Shown piece after piece: positions 1-10,889 of a DNA stretch of 64,000 nucleotides. Positions within the stretch are counted from its first letter, which is position 1, and every line of letters starts with the position of its first letter. Position numbers and translations under genes: made by a program. The notes under the pieces are model-generated. The model made no database searches, was not told the DNA's origin, and worked only from the letters and a program-made list of their open reading frames with translations. The DNA is taken from the NCBI RefSeq assembly GCF_003337355.1, contig NZ_QPJW01000001.1:1054001-1118000 (forward strand), written 5' to 3'. Source of the DNA: Fontibacillus phaseoli. Its GTDB lineage: Bacteria > Bacillota > Bacilli > Paenibacillales > Paenibacillaceae.

Positions 1-1142
1 CCAAAGTGTCTACGATTTATGAGGACTTAGCCAGGAGCGGGCTGAAGTCCGGTTCAATCAATGGTTTGATTTACCGGGGCTCAGCGAATCATACGCTATC
101 CGTTCCCGGGTGGATTCACGGCCCCTCGTCTCTGCCTAAGCAAATTCACGTAAAAGGACCGGACCTGTTGGCCTTGGGTACGCTATCCAATCCGTTTGAA
201 GGGTTCATCGATATGCCGACCGGACTGGGTAATAGAATGGGGATCAACAATGATTATTCCATGAAGGCATTAAAATATTTGATTAAGGACGGAAAGCTGC
301 CGGATTTTTTATATGTCTATTTGCCCGATCTGGATCAGGAACTGCATAAGAACGGTCCTTCTTCATTGAAGGGCGTAAAGGCGCTGGACGACCAGCTTCA
401 CTCCTTGCTGCAAACGTTCGGCTCGCCGGATCAAGCTTTACAAGAAGTTATTCTAGTCATCATGGGGGACAGCGGGATGACGCAAATCCTCCCCGCGAAT
501 CAAAATCCGGAAATCGATCTGCCATCCATCCTGGGAGATGTCCGGGTATTAAGCCCCGGTGAAACCGCCACGAAGGATAAGGAGTTCACGCTCGCTGTGA
601 ATGAGACGATGGCTTATGTATATGCGATCCATGAGAAAGCTTCGCTGGAAGAGGCGGTAACGCTATTGCATCAAGATTCCCGGATCGATTTTATCGCCTG
701 GCAAGATCAAGGGTGGGTCTATGCCGTTCAAGGATCGGCCTCCAAGCAGCTTAGATACAAAGCTGGCGGTACATTGACTGATCCATATAAACAAACGTGG
801 ACATTGGAAGGGGACTTAAAGGTATTGGATGTGGAGGCGAACGATACCAACCATACTTTGATTTACGGGGAGTATCCCGACGTGCTTAAGAGATTGTCGA
901 GCGCAATGAATTCCCAAACAGGCCGTTTTTTGGTGGTTACCGCCAAACCGGGGTACGAATTGTCGGACAAAAGCTCACCGAGTCATAAGGGCGGGGGAGG
1001 GCACGGTTCCATTCGCAGTGCCGAATCCCTCGTGCCTTTAATTATCTACGGAAGCGATCAAAAGCCTCAATTTTTAAGAATTGTGGATCTAAAAGCTTAC
1101 TTTCTTGATTTGCTTACGAAAAAAATTCAGTATAATGAGTAA
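1..1142 (+). CDS. Alkaline-phosphatase-superfamily protein, N-terminally truncated by window
   Basis: The reading frame is already open at base 1, so the gene starts upstream and only about 379 C-terminal residues are visible. The fold is that of metal-dependent phosphatases/phosphodiesterases of the alkaline phosphatase superfamily. Visible landmarks are YLPDLDQELHK (the D and H positions used for metal binding in these enzymes), MGDSGMT where many relatives have SDHGM, and a C-terminal GGGGHGS loop followed by LVPLIIYG, which in the family brings a further metal-binding His. The His-to-Ser difference in the GDSGM loop looks like a subfamily trait rather than damage, because the rest is intact; that is inference. 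Substrate is unknown. The MFS exporter follows after about 70 bases and may be cotranscribed. Confidence 0.7.
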   Translation, partial: KVSTIYEDLARSGLKSGSINGLIYRGSANHTLSVPGWIHGPSSLPKQIHVKGPDLLALGTLSNPFEGFIDMPTGLGNRMGINNDYSMKALKYLIKDGKLPDFLYVYLPDLDQELHKNGPSSLKGVKALDDQLHSLLQTFGSPDQALQEVILVIMGDSGMTQILPANQNPEIDLPSILGDVRVLSPGETATKDKEFTLAVNETMAYVYAIHEKASLEEAVTLLHQDSRIDFIAWQDQGWVYAVQGSASKQLRYKAGGTLTDPYKQTWTLEGDLKVLDVEANDTNHTLIYGEYPDVLKRLSSAMNSQTGRFLVVTAKPGYELSDKSSPSHKGGGGHGSIRSAESLVPLIIYGSDQKPQFLRIVDLKAYFLDLLTKKIQYNE

Positions 1143-1210
1143 GGTGAGCATGGGGATCTCTAATTTTGATTCTTGCTATTTCAAATGCCGAAAGAAAGGA
1201 CGTGACCGTG

Positions 1211-2458
1211 ATGGACTCAACCGAGACACATGATATGAGTCATTGGAAGAAAAATATTATTTTGTTTTTAAGCAGCCAGACTATTTCACTATTCGGTTCG
1301 GCCTTGGTTCAATACGCGATCATGTGGTATGTGACGCTTACTACCGGGTCCGGCGTAATGATGACCTTGTTTATCATTTGCGGATTTATCCCCACCTTTA
1401 TTTTGTCTCCGTTCGCGGGAGTGTGGGCGGACCGGTACAACCGGAAGAAGCTCATTATTTTATCCGACGGGCTCATAGCAACGGCCACGCTGATTCTCGC
1501 TATCGTTTTCTTATCGGGGTATAAAGCAACCTGGCTTCTTTTTGTCATGGCGGCCGTCCGTGCCCTAGGCACCGGGATTCAGACCCCGGCTGTCGGTTCG
1601 ATATTGCCTCAAATTGTTCCAAGTGAGCAACTGACCCGGGTCAACGGGATCAACGGCACGCTGCAAGCGATTATGATGTTCGTGGCTCCGATGGTTAGCG
1701 CGGCGTTGCTAACGCTGTCATCCATTGAGGTCATCTTCTTTATCGACGTAATTACTGCGGCGCTGGCGATCCTGACGCTGCTCCTGTTCTTTAAAATTCC
1801 GGTGCATAAGAAAGCAACTGAAAAGCAGTCGACGAGCTATTTCACCGATTTTAAAGAGGGTATAATTTACATTAAAAATCATGATTTTTTAAAGACCTTT
1901 TTTCTGTTCTTCGCCGTCTTCTTTGTATTGATGGCACCGGCCGCCTTTTTAACGCCGTTGCAGGTTACGCGTACTTTCGGGGATGATGTCTGGCGTTTGA
2001 CCGCGATTGAAATTGCTTTTTCGATTGGCATGATGGCAGGGGGCGCGATTATCGCTTCATGGGGAGGCTTTACCAATAAAGTCCACACCATGACGATTGC
2101 AAGTTTGCTTATGGGAGCTTGTACCTTGGCGCTTGGCATCGTCCCGGTCTTTTGGGCCTACCTGGTTTTCATGGCGATTTTCGGAGTGGCGATGCCTATA
2201 TTCAATACCCCGACCATGGTATTAATTCAGGAGAAAGTGGAAGAAAGCTATCTGGGAAGAATTTTTGGGGTATTCGGAATGATATCGACTTCGATGATGC
2301 CGATCGGGATGCTTATATTCGGTCCGATCGCGGATATCATCCAAATTGAATGGCTGCTGATCGGGACGGGGCTGTTCATGGGAGTACTGGCTATTTTCTT
2401 GGGTCGGAACAAGTTATTGCTTGAAGCGGGGAAGTCCGTGGTGAATGAGTCCGCATAA
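1211..2458 (+). CDS. MFS transporter (EntS/MFS_3-like exporter)
   Basis: A 416-residue integral membrane protein with about twelve hydrophobic segments. The early loop WADRYNRKK between the second and third segments is the typical MFS loop motif. It resembles the MFS_3 group, which includes the enterobactin exporter EntS and many Firmicute macrolide- or drug-type exporters, so small-molecule export driven by the proton gradient is likely. The substrate cannot be read from the sequence. The start is placed at ATG 1211 because AAAGGA at 1195–1200 lies ten bases upstream; GTG 1208 is an equally plausible start, and a TTG at 1166 in the same frame lacks a ribosome site. A double hairpin terminator follows. 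Confidence 0.8.
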   Translation: MDSTETHDMSHWKKNIILFLSSQTISLFGSALVQYAIMWYVTLTTGSGVMMTLFIICGFIPTFILSPFAGVWADRYNRKKLIILSDGLIATATLILAIVFLSGYKATWLLFVMAAVRALGTGIQTPAVGSILPQIVPSEQLTRVNGINGTLQAIMMFVAPMVSAALLTLSSIEVIFFIDVITAALAILTLLLFFKIPVHKKATEKQSTSYFTDFKEGIIYIKNHDFLKTFFLFFAVFFVLMAPAAFLTPLQVTRTFGDDVWRLTAIEIAFSIGMMAGGAIIASWGGFTNKVHTMTIASLLMGACTLALGIVPVFWAYLVFMAIFGVAMPIFNTPTMVLIQEKVEESYLGRIFGVFGMISTSMMPIGMLIFGPIADIIQIEWLLIGTGLFMGVLAIFLGRNKLLLEAGKSVVNESA

Positions 2459-2471
2459 TAAAAAATAGAAA

Positions 2472-2526
2472 CTCCCACATCATATGTGGGAGCCAGGCTG
2501 TCGAGAAAGTCTCGACAGCCTTCTTT
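2472..2526. terminator. Tandem hairpin terminator between convergent genes
   Basis: Two perfect hairpins lie back to back. The first is CTCCCACAT/ATGTGGGAG (2472–2492). The second is GGCTGTCGAG/CTCGACAGCC (2496–2520), followed by TTCTTT. They sit between the MFS gene on the plus strand and the convergent ABM protein gene on the minus strand, so they probably serve both. Confidence 0.75.
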
Positions 2527-2529
2527 ATG

Positions 2530-2865
2530 TTAGGCTTGATCGGAAGCATATTCTCTTTCGACTTTGCAGATACGGACTTTGTAGTGTTGGTACCAGTCCT
2601 GCTTGCCTTTTTCTTGGGCAATTAAGTGTGCCTCGTTTTTCTTCCAGTTTTGTATCGCTTCAAGGCTTTCCCAATAAGAGACGGTAATCCCCGCTCCCGA
2701 AGATTCCCTGACGCTTTCCACGCCGACGAAACCAGGCTGCTTGGAGGCCAGTTGTTCCATTTTATCGGCCATGGCCCCGTATCCGTGGTCTCCTTCAGTT
2801 CTTTGGCTTGAAAATATGACGGCATACATTGATCCGTTTCCGCTTGTGTGTGGTGTTTGATCCAT
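2530..2865 (-). CDS. Antibiotic biosynthesis monooxygenase (ABM) domain protein
   Basis: A 111-residue single-domain protein of the ABM ferredoxin-like fold. Recognisable features are the YAVIFSSQRTEGDHGYG strand and turn near the N-terminus, then MADKMEQLASKQPGF, and the SYWESLEAIQNWK stretch (the W-x3-E-A-x2-W-type signature of this family). Such proteins are small dimeric monooxygenases or stress proteins; the substrate is unknown. The frame is open a further 22 residues upstream, but ATG 2865 is chosen because AAGGAGA lies eight bases before it. The gene stands alone, convergent with the MFS exporter. Confidence 0.75.
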   Translation of the reverse strand: MDQTPHTSGNGSMYAVIFSSQRTEGDHGYGAMADKMEQLASKQPGFVGVESVRESSGAGITVSYWESLEAIQNWKKNEAHLIAQEKGKQDWYQHYKVRICKVEREYASDQA

Positions 2866-2931
2866 TGCAGGGTCTCCTTTTCGGGTCATCTTCGAATCGC
2901 TAAATAATAATAAATATAATAGAAGAATCAA

Positions 2932-3365
2932 AGATTTATCAACTATTTCATTTTTTTATTTATTTTCCGGCTCTTGAAACTGAAACCACTTAAATCGAAC
3001 TGGCTGCCCGGCAGAAACACGCCGGTCACGGTTTGGAGACCAGTAATGCGTTATAGCGGAAATTCCCGTTCACAGTAATCATTGGAGCGGGTAAACTCCA
3101 TTTCTTCAAACACAAGGGAGATATGGCGGAGAAGAAAAAAAGATATAACGAAGTAATAGTCGGAAAAATGCATATTGCGAAAGTTTCAAATTTTAATAAT
3201 GTGGGGTAATATATAAATATCACCAAAGGAACCGTAATCGATCGGTAGCCATTGGCGATACGCTCAAACCTTAAATTAAGTGATTGATTTAAGAGAGGAG
3301 AGAATCCCGATGATCTAGGTAAGCGAAGCATACCGGAATCGGCTGCAAATTAAAGGAAGGCGGAT
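2932..3365. other. Intergenic stretch without a recognisable gene
   Basis: About 430 bases with no convincing protein-coding gene on either strand. A plus-strand 28-codon frame at 3123–3209 has AGGGAG only two bases from its ATG, which is too close for efficient initiation. A minus-strand frame around 3100–2940 is interrupted by an in-frame TAA. The 3' end (3288–3345) holds a start-region-like segment: GAGAGGAGA, ATG at 3310, then an immediate TAG. The downstream bases of that segment resemble those at 3466–3510 (see findings). Confidence 0.5.
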
Positions 3366-3491
3366 GTGACAACGTCTTTTTCGCAGACCGTGGGTGTGTG
3401 GGAACCCAAAGACAACCAGGAACAAGGAAATGCCATTCAACGCAAGGAACTAGCTTGCCAAGAAGGAGGCGATTCCAATGCAAAAGGTTAG
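3366..3491 (+). CDS. Small ORF, 41 codons, unknown function
   Basis: GTG-started frame encoding a 41-residue hydrophilic peptide beginning MTTSFSQTVGVWEPKDNQEQ and containing a single Cys at residue 31. GGAAGGCGG sits directly before the start with usual spacing, which is the main support. No family is recognised and there is no signal peptide or membrane segment. After the TAG the same frame stays open to 3647, so this could be the first half of a single 92-codon reading frame interrupted by one amber codon, either a decayed gene or a true pair of small ORFs. The next small ORF (3478) starts inside it in another frame. Confidence 0.3.
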   Translation: MTTSFSQTVGVWEPKDNQEQGNAIQRKELACQEGGDSNAKG

Positions 3492-3528
3492 CGAAGCGTA
3501 CAAATACGATGGTTCACAAGAAGAGTAG
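3478..3528 (+). CDS. Tiny ORF, 16 codons, unknown function
   Basis: ATG-started frame encoding MQKVSEAYKYDGSQEE. It has an excellent ribosome site, AAGGAGG, eight bases upstream (3463–3469 region). It overlaps the 3' end of the 41-codon ORF in a different frame. The segment from the ribosome site through the VSEAY codons is a diverged copy of the segment at 3292–3330, where the equivalent frame is broken by a TAG at codon 3. The good ribosome site makes translation plausible; a function cannot be assigned. Confidence 0.25.
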   Translation: MQKVSEAYKYDGSQEE

Positions 3529-3533
3529 GCTCC

Positions 3534-3647
3534 GTGAAAACGCGGCTCGTGAAGATCGTGTACGCGGGAATTCACCCCTGTATGCAGGACATGGATCATT
3601 ACTCCAAGGTGGAGTACAAAGGGAAAGATGAAAATGACGAACAATAG
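3534..3647 (+). CDS. Small ORF, 37 codons, unknown function
   Basis: GTG-started frame encoding a 37-residue peptide: a basic N-terminal half (MKTRLVKIVYAGIHPC) followed by an acidic, Tyr- and Lys-containing tail ending KGKDENDEQ. It contains one Cys. No clear Shine–Dalgarno lies at optimal distance (AAGAAGAG is 8–15 bases upstream). The frame is open from 3492, so it may be the remainder of a longer reading frame that begins at 3366 and is cut by one TAG. No family is recognised. Confidence 0.22.
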   Translation: MKTRLVKIVYAGIHPCMQDMDHYSKVEYKGKDENDEQ

Positions 3648-3719
3648 CCATGTCATGGATATGGATTGTTGATGGAGGAATGGATTGAATTGAATAGCAA
3701 TATCAATATCAATACGTAA
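3634..3719 (+). other. Two very short overlapping frames (12 and 15 codons)
   Basis: An ATG at 3634 opens a 12-codon frame (MTNNSHVMDMDC) preceded by GGGAAAGATGAAA. Its TGA overlaps an ATG at 3672 that opens a 15-codon frame (MEEWIELNSNININT). The stop–start overlap and the position in the small-ORF chain are the only support; coding is speculative. Confidence 0.12.
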
Positions 3720-3750
3720 ATCCCTGGTAGCGAAGGCTAGCAGGGATTTA
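3717..3750. terminator. Hairpin between small-ORF cluster and GntR gene
   Basis: TAAATCCCTG pairs perfectly with CAGGGATTTA around a 14-base loop. There is no long T run on either side (ACGCGTTTTGG on the plus side), so it is a weak or factor-assisted terminator. It lies between the plus-strand small ORFs and the 3' end of the minus-strand GntR gene. Confidence 0.45.
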
Positions 3751-3766
3751 CGCGTTTTGGCTGCAA

Positions 3767-4456
3767 TTATTTTGTTAAAGCTTGAAGCATGTCATTAATG
3801 TGATAGTGCATCAATTGCCTAGCCTGCTCCGGATGCCGCTCTTCGATCGCGATGGCGATCAGGATGTGGTAGTTGGAAGCCTTGGTTCGCATATGAGGCA
3901 AGGTATTCGTTTGCTTGCGTCCTTCAGTAAGTAAGGGATAGATCGATTCCATCATCCGCAGCAAGACGGGATGCTGGGCCGACTCGGCAATGAGCCGATG
4001 AAAAGCCAAATCCGTATCCAGGAACGGGCCTCCGTCTTCCATCTGAAGAACCATTGCGTCCGCCAGTTCACGAAGCTGTTTAGCCTCGGCATGCGCAGCC
4101 CGTTCGGCACTCAACGCAGCCAGTTCCGGCTCGATCAATAATCGGGCTTCCAGCAGTTTGACGAGTGATATATCTCCGAGCTCTTTCAGATTAGCGGTAG
4201 GATCCTCCAACAATAACGGATCATTTCGGACATACATGCCCCGACCATGTTCAATGCTTACATTCCCCTGACTTTCAAGTGCCCTCAAGGCCTCTCTGAC
4301 GGTAGTAACGCTGACCTCCAACTCCTTGGAAATCTGCTGGAGGGTGGGAATCCTCGAACCGGCGGGCCATTCTCCGTCTACGATTTTCTTTTTCAGCAAA
4401 TCTATCGTCGTTGTAAACGTATTTTTCTTCATCGTCGGCGTCCCCTGTAAGTTCAT
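3767..4456 (-). CDS. GntR-family regulator, FCD/FadR subfamily
   Basis: A 229-residue regulator. The N-terminal winged helix-turn-helix (about residues 15–80) contains the GntR signature PAGSRIPTLQQISKELEVS followed by TTVREALRALESQG. The rest is an all-helical FCD effector domain (LLEARLLIEPELAALSAERAA, then FHRLIAESAQHPVLLRM), whose Asp/His positions bind a metal and usually a sugar acid. It is divergent from the kinase–aldolase–dehydratase genes, so it is very likely their repressor, analogous to DgoR of E. coli. ATG 4456 is preferred because GAGGAG lies five bases upstream; a second ATG at 4432 has a weaker AGGGG. Repeats in the shared intergenic region are candidate operators. Confidence 0.85.
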   Translation of the reverse strand: MNLQGTPTMKKNTFTTTIDLLKKKIVDGEWPAGSRIPTLQQISKELEVSVTTVREALRALESQGNVSIEHGRGMYVRNDPLLLEDPTANLKELGDISLVKLLEARLLIEPELAALSAERAAHAEAKQLRELADAMVLQMEDGGPFLDTDLAFHRLIAESAQHPVLLRMMESIYPLLTEGRKQTNTLPHMRTKASNYHILIAIAIEERHPEQARQLMHYHINDMLQALTK

Positions 4457-4551
4457 ATATACTCCTCATTCTATCATAGCCGTACCGTTCTCTGCTAACA
4501 AAACGGCATATTGACAACCCCAATTAAAGATACTATGATACCAACATAAAC

Positions 4552-4568
4552 ATACTATCTATTTTGTG
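4552..4568 (+). promoter_or_regulatory. Candidate operator repeat, copy 1
   Basis: ATACTATCTATTTTGTG. It recurs at 4657–4673 with a single mismatch, 105 bases away in direct orientation, inside the AT-rich divergent promoter region between the GntR gene and the kinase gene. A related GATACTATGATAC lies at 4529–4541. Binding by the adjacent GntR regulator is inferred from position only. Confidence 0.4.
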
Positions 4569-4656
4569 TTTATTAGTCAATTTTTATACTTTCAAGCTTA
4601 ATTATGCAAAAATGATCAGTTCTTATATATAAATACTATTCAAGATTATATATAGA

Positions 4657-4673
4657 TACGATCTATTTTGTGA
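4657..4673 (+). promoter_or_regulatory. Candidate operator repeat, copy 2
   Basis: ATACGATCTATTTTGTG, one mismatch from copy 1. It ends 45 bases before the kinase start codon, a position suited to blocking transcription of the catabolic operon. The 105-base repeat distance equals ten turns of B-form DNA, which would suit loop formation; this is inference. Confidence 0.4.
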
Positions 4674-4718
4674 TTCTTAAGCATCCCATCAATCGATGAT
4701 ACCAAGGAGGAACTTCGG

Positions 4719-5672
4719 ATGGAGGTTGTAACTTTTGGCGAATCGATGGTCCTGTTTAGCGGTGACCAGGAATTGCCGTTGGAGTATGTTCACCAGTTTC
4801 ATAAACAGATGGCTGGAGCCGAATCGAATGTAGCGATCGGGTTGACAAGATTAGGTCATTCCGCAGGTTGGTTCAGTAAGCTGGGGCAGGATGCCTTTGG
4901 CCGCTATATCTTGCAGAGCATTCGGGGCCAAGGCGTGGATACTTCGCGTTGTACATATACAGACGCTGCCCCGACGGGCGTATTCTTCAAAGAGCGCAGG
5001 TCCGGCGGAAAGACTCAGGTTTATTATTATCGACATCAGTCCGCGGCCAGTTTGATGTCCAAAGAGGATCTGGATGAGTCTTATCTTGCCCAGGCAAAAA
5101 TCCTGCATGTTACCGGGATTACTCCGGCTTTGAGCGAAAGTTGTTTTGAACTTACGATGCATGCGATGGATGCGGCAAAGCGAAATCAAGTATGCATTGT
5201 GTTCGATCCCAATATCAGGTGGAAACTCTGGGACCGCGACAAGGCGAAGTCCAGACTGCTGGAACTGGCGGCCAAAGCCGATTACATTCTTCCCGGATTG
5301 GATGAAGGCGAGTTCCTGACAGGCCGGCCGAGACCGAAGGATATAGCCGAATTTTTTCTTAAGCTGGGTTCGAAAGCGGTTATCGTCAAACTGGGCAAAG
5401 ATGGCGCCTATTATCAATCTTTGACGGAGAGAGGACATGTGCCGTCCATTTCCGTCCAGGAGATCGATCCCGTAGGTGCGGGCGACGGGTTCGCCGCCGG
5501 ATTTATTAGCGGGCTGCTGCGTCAGGATACTTTGGCAAACGCCGTTACAAGAGCGAATGCAGTCGGAGCTATCGTCGTAGGGGTTCAAGGGGATACCGAA
5601 GGCCTTCCCAATGAAGAAGAGCTTCAAGAGATGCTGTCCGGACAAACTGGCTATCAAAATGTTCAACGCTAA
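4719..5672 (+). CDS. kdgK: PfkB-family sugar kinase, probable 2-keto-3-deoxygluconate/galactonate kinase
   Basis: A 317-residue ribokinase/PfkB-type kinase that starts MEVVTFGESMVLF. The early AGAESNVAIGLTRLG sugar-binding region and the C-terminal DPVGAGDGFAAGF motif, which holds the catalytic Asp and anion hole, are both intact. Its likely reaction is ATP-dependent phosphorylation of 2-keto-3-deoxy sugar acid at C6, feeding the aldolase encoded 11 bases downstream. In E. coli galactonate catabolism the kinase DgoK belongs to another family, so use of a PfkB enzyme beside a galactonate dehydratase suggests it also acts on the galacto epimer. AAGGAGG precedes the ATG. Confidence 0.85.
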   Translation: MEVVTFGESMVLFSGDQELPLEYVHQFHKQMAGAESNVAIGLTRLGHSAGWFSKLGQDAFGRYILQSIRGQGVDTSRCTYTDAAPTGVFFKERRSGGKTQVYYYRHQSAASLMSKEDLDESYLAQAKILHVTGITPALSESCFELTMHAMDAAKRNQVCIVFDPNIRWKLWDRDKAKSRLLELAAKADYILPGLDEGEFLTGRPRPKDIAEFFLKLGSKAVIVKLGKDGAYYQSLTERGHVPSISVQEIDPVGAGDGFAAGFISGLLRQDTLANAVTRANAVGAIVVGVQGDTEGLPNEEELQEMLSGQTGYQNVQR

Positions 5673-5683
5673 GGGGTGAAGAA

Positions 5684-6328
5684 ATGAATAAGCAAGAGAA
5701 GTTAAAACTGCTTAAGGAATCCGGCGTGGTTGCCGTTGTACGCAGACCTCCCTATGAAAAGGCCGTCCATATAACGGACGCGCTTGTAGCGGGCGGGGTG
5801 AAAGCGCTGGAGATTACGGTGGATAGCGACAGAGCTTTTGAGCTTATTGCCTCGTTAAACGAAAGATATGGGGAGAAGGTATTAGTTGGCGCAGGCACCG
5901 TTCTGGACGTCGAAACTGCCGAGAAGGCGATAGAAGCCGGAGCACAATTTATTTTTTCGCCGATTTTGGATGAAGAAACGATTGAAACTACGATCCGGCA
6001 TGACGTGATCTCCATTCCGGGCGTGATGACGCCGACCGAGATCGTGAAGGGCTACCGGTTGGGTGCGGATCTGCTCAAGATCTTCCCGGGTTCTTCTCTC
6101 GGCGTGAATTATATCAAGGAACTGTCGGCTCCGCTTGGCCATATTCCGATGATGCCGACGGGCGGAGTCACGCTGGATAATGTGGCCGAGTTCGTTCGGG
6201 CGGGCGCCGTTGCGGTCGGATTGGGCAGCTCGCTGCTCGACAAGAAAGCCATGGAAGAAGAACGGTATATTGATATCACGAAACGTGCAGAACAGTTTAT
6301 TCTAGCGATTCATCAAGCAAGAGAATAG
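5684..6328 (+). CDS. eda: KDPG/KHG-type aldolase (2-dehydro-3-deoxyphosphogluconate aldolase)
   Basis: A 214-residue class I aldolase of the Eda/DgoA family, cleaving a 6-phospho-2-keto-3-deoxy sugar acid into pyruvate and glyceraldehyde 3-phosphate. The (beta/alpha)8 barrel shows the family's general base region ([12 protein letters not shown]), the phosphate and substrate loop GAGTVLD, and the Schiff-base lysine in [15 protein letters not shown] second phosphate-binding loop, [11 protein letters not shown], is near the C-terminus. It is the middle gene of a tight operon with the kinase and dehydratase. Because the dehydratase is galactonate specific by similarity, the in vivo substrate may be the galacto epimer (DgoA role). 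Confidence 0.88.
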   Translation: MNKQEKLKLLKESGVVAVVRRPPYEKAVHITDALVAGGVKALEITVDSDRAFELIASLNERYGEKVLVGAGTVLDVETAEKAIEAGAQFIFSPILDEETIETTIRHDVISIPGVMTPTEIVKGYRLGADLLKIFPGSSLGVNYIKELSAPLGHIPMMPTGGVTLDNVAEFVRAGAVAVGLGSSLLDKKAMEEERYIDITKRAEQFILAIHQARE

Positions 6329-6341
6329 GGAGAGATCAACC

Positions 6342-7493
6342 GTGAAAATTACAAAGTATAGCACTTATATCGTCCCGCCGCGCTGGCTGTTTTTGAAAAT
6401 CGAAACCGATGAAGGCATCGTGGGCTGGGGAGAGCCTGTTATCGAAGGAAAGGCTCACACGGTGCAGGCAGCGGTCAGCGAATTAATGGATTTCCTGATC
6501 GGCAAAGATCCGCTGCGTATTGAAGATCATTGGCAGGTTATGTATCGGAGCGGATTTTACCGCGGGGGGCCGATCCTGATGAGTGCGATTGCCGGTATTG
6601 ATCAGGCGTTGTGGGATATCAAAGGGAAGGCGTTTAACGCGCCGGTCCATCAATTGTTGGGTGGAGCCTGCCGGGATTCCATGCGCGTATACTCTTGGAT
6701 CGGCGGCGATCGTCCGACCGATGTGGGCCTGGCAGCCTTGGAAAAACAGAAGGCAGGTTTTACGGCGATCAAAATGAATGCCACGGAAGAATTGCAGTAT
6801 ATTGACAGCTATTCTAAAGTGGATCAGGTTGTGGAACGCGTGGCCGCCATTCGGACGGCTACGGGGCCTGACTTCGGAATCGGCGTCGATTTTCACGGAC
6901 GCGTCCATAAGCCGATGGCCAAAATATTAGCGAAAGCGCTCGAGCCTTACCGGCTCATGTTCATCGAGGAGCCCGTGCTTCCGGAAAACAACGAGGCACT
7001 GCGTGAAATCGCCAATCACACCAGCACTCCGATCGCCACCGGGGAAAGAATGTTCTCCCGTTGGGATTTTAAATCGCTGCTGCAAGACGGTTATGTCGAT
7101 ATCATCCAGCCGGATTTATCGCATGCGGGCGGGATTACGGAGTGCAAGAAAATCTTTGCCATGGCGGAAGCCTATGACGTTGCCGTCGCGCCCCACTGCC
7201 CGTTGGGCCCGATTGCGCTAGCAGCCTGCTTGCAGGTGGACGCGACGGCGCACAATGCGGTCATTCAGGAGCAGAGCTTGGGGATTCATTACAACGCGGG
7301 CAACGACTTGCTGGATTACATCGTGGATCCCGGCGTGTTCTCCTACGACGACGGGTTCGTGAAGATTCCGCAAGGACCCGGGCTGGGCATTACCGTCAAT
7401 GAAGAGTATGTGATCAAAATGGCACTGGAGTCGCCTCACCGGTGGAGAAACCCGGTTTGGAGACATCAGGACGGATCGGTGGCGGAATGGTAA
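6342..7493 (+). CDS. dgoD: D-galactonate dehydratase
   Basis: A 383-residue enolase-superfamily enzyme that converts D-galactonate to 2-keto-3-deoxygalactonate. It aligns almost end to end with E. coli DgoD as I recall it: the same start (MKITK), [18 protein letters not shown], [25 protein letters not shown] and the same C-terminal VAEW. The metal and catalytic residues are present: D183 and H185 in GVDFHGR, E in [10 protein letters not shown] in ATGERMF, and the catalytic His in APHCPLGP. It is separated by 13 bases from the aldolase gene and belongs to the same operon. It is the strongest evidence that the operon degrades galactonate. Confidence 0.93.
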   Translation: MKITKYSTYIVPPRWLFLKIETDEGIVGWGEPVIEGKAHTVQAAVSELMDFLIGKDPLRIEDHWQVMYRSGFYRGGPILMSAIAGIDQALWDIKGKAFNAPVHQLLGGACRDSMRVYSWIGGDRPTDVGLAALEKQKAGFTAIKMNATEELQYIDSYSKVDQVVERVAAIRTATGPDFGIGVDFHGRVHKPMAKILAKALEPYRLMFIEEPVLPENNEALREIANHTSTPIATGERMFSRWDFKSLLQDGYVDIIQPDLSHAGGITECKKIFAMAEAYDVAVAPHCPLGPIALAACLQVDATAHNAVIQEQSLGIHYNAGNDLLDYIVDPGVFSYDDGFVKIPQGPGLGITVNEEYVIKMALESPHRWRNPVWRHQDGSVAEW

Positions 7494-7551
7494 ACGAACC
7501 TTTCTCGGAATCAAACAAAATGACTCCGCAATCGGACAAGAGTCGGTTTGA

Positions 7552-10632
<3,081 letters not shown>

Positions 10633-10644
10633 ACAATACCATAT

Positions 10645-10685
10645 AATGGTGTTCCTGATCGAGAGATTTTAGGGACACCATTTAT
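10645..10685 (+). terminator. Weak terminator after beta-galactosidase gene
   Basis: AATGGTGT pairs with ACACCATT across a 22-base loop and is followed by TTATTC. The loop is long and the T run poor, so termination may be partial. Confidence 0.35.
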
Positions 10686-10889
10686 TCAAATTTCAGAGTT
10701 ATTTTGATATACTGTGAAGAATTCAGTAACTACAAATGATGAACTAAAGATAAGATGCAGGCAAGGGAGTAAAATGATTCCGGAGAACAGCGATCGTAGG
10801 AACATTTTACGTACTTGCCTCCACATCTATTTATTAGTTCAAATTGTTTAGTAACCAATTCTCTTATTCGAAGTCAGAAGAGGTATAAC

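Noticed and set aside
3123-3209. 28-codon frame with a lysine-rich start (MAEKKKRYNEV)
   Set aside because: AGGGAG is only two bases before the ATG, the frame is short and no similarity is evident; kept out of the gene list.
4851-5666. Long minus-strand open frame (about 270 codons) opposite the kinase gene
   Set aside because: It lies entirely within the kinase gene, which has a clear family match and ribosome site; the antisense frame shows no family motif or initiation signal.
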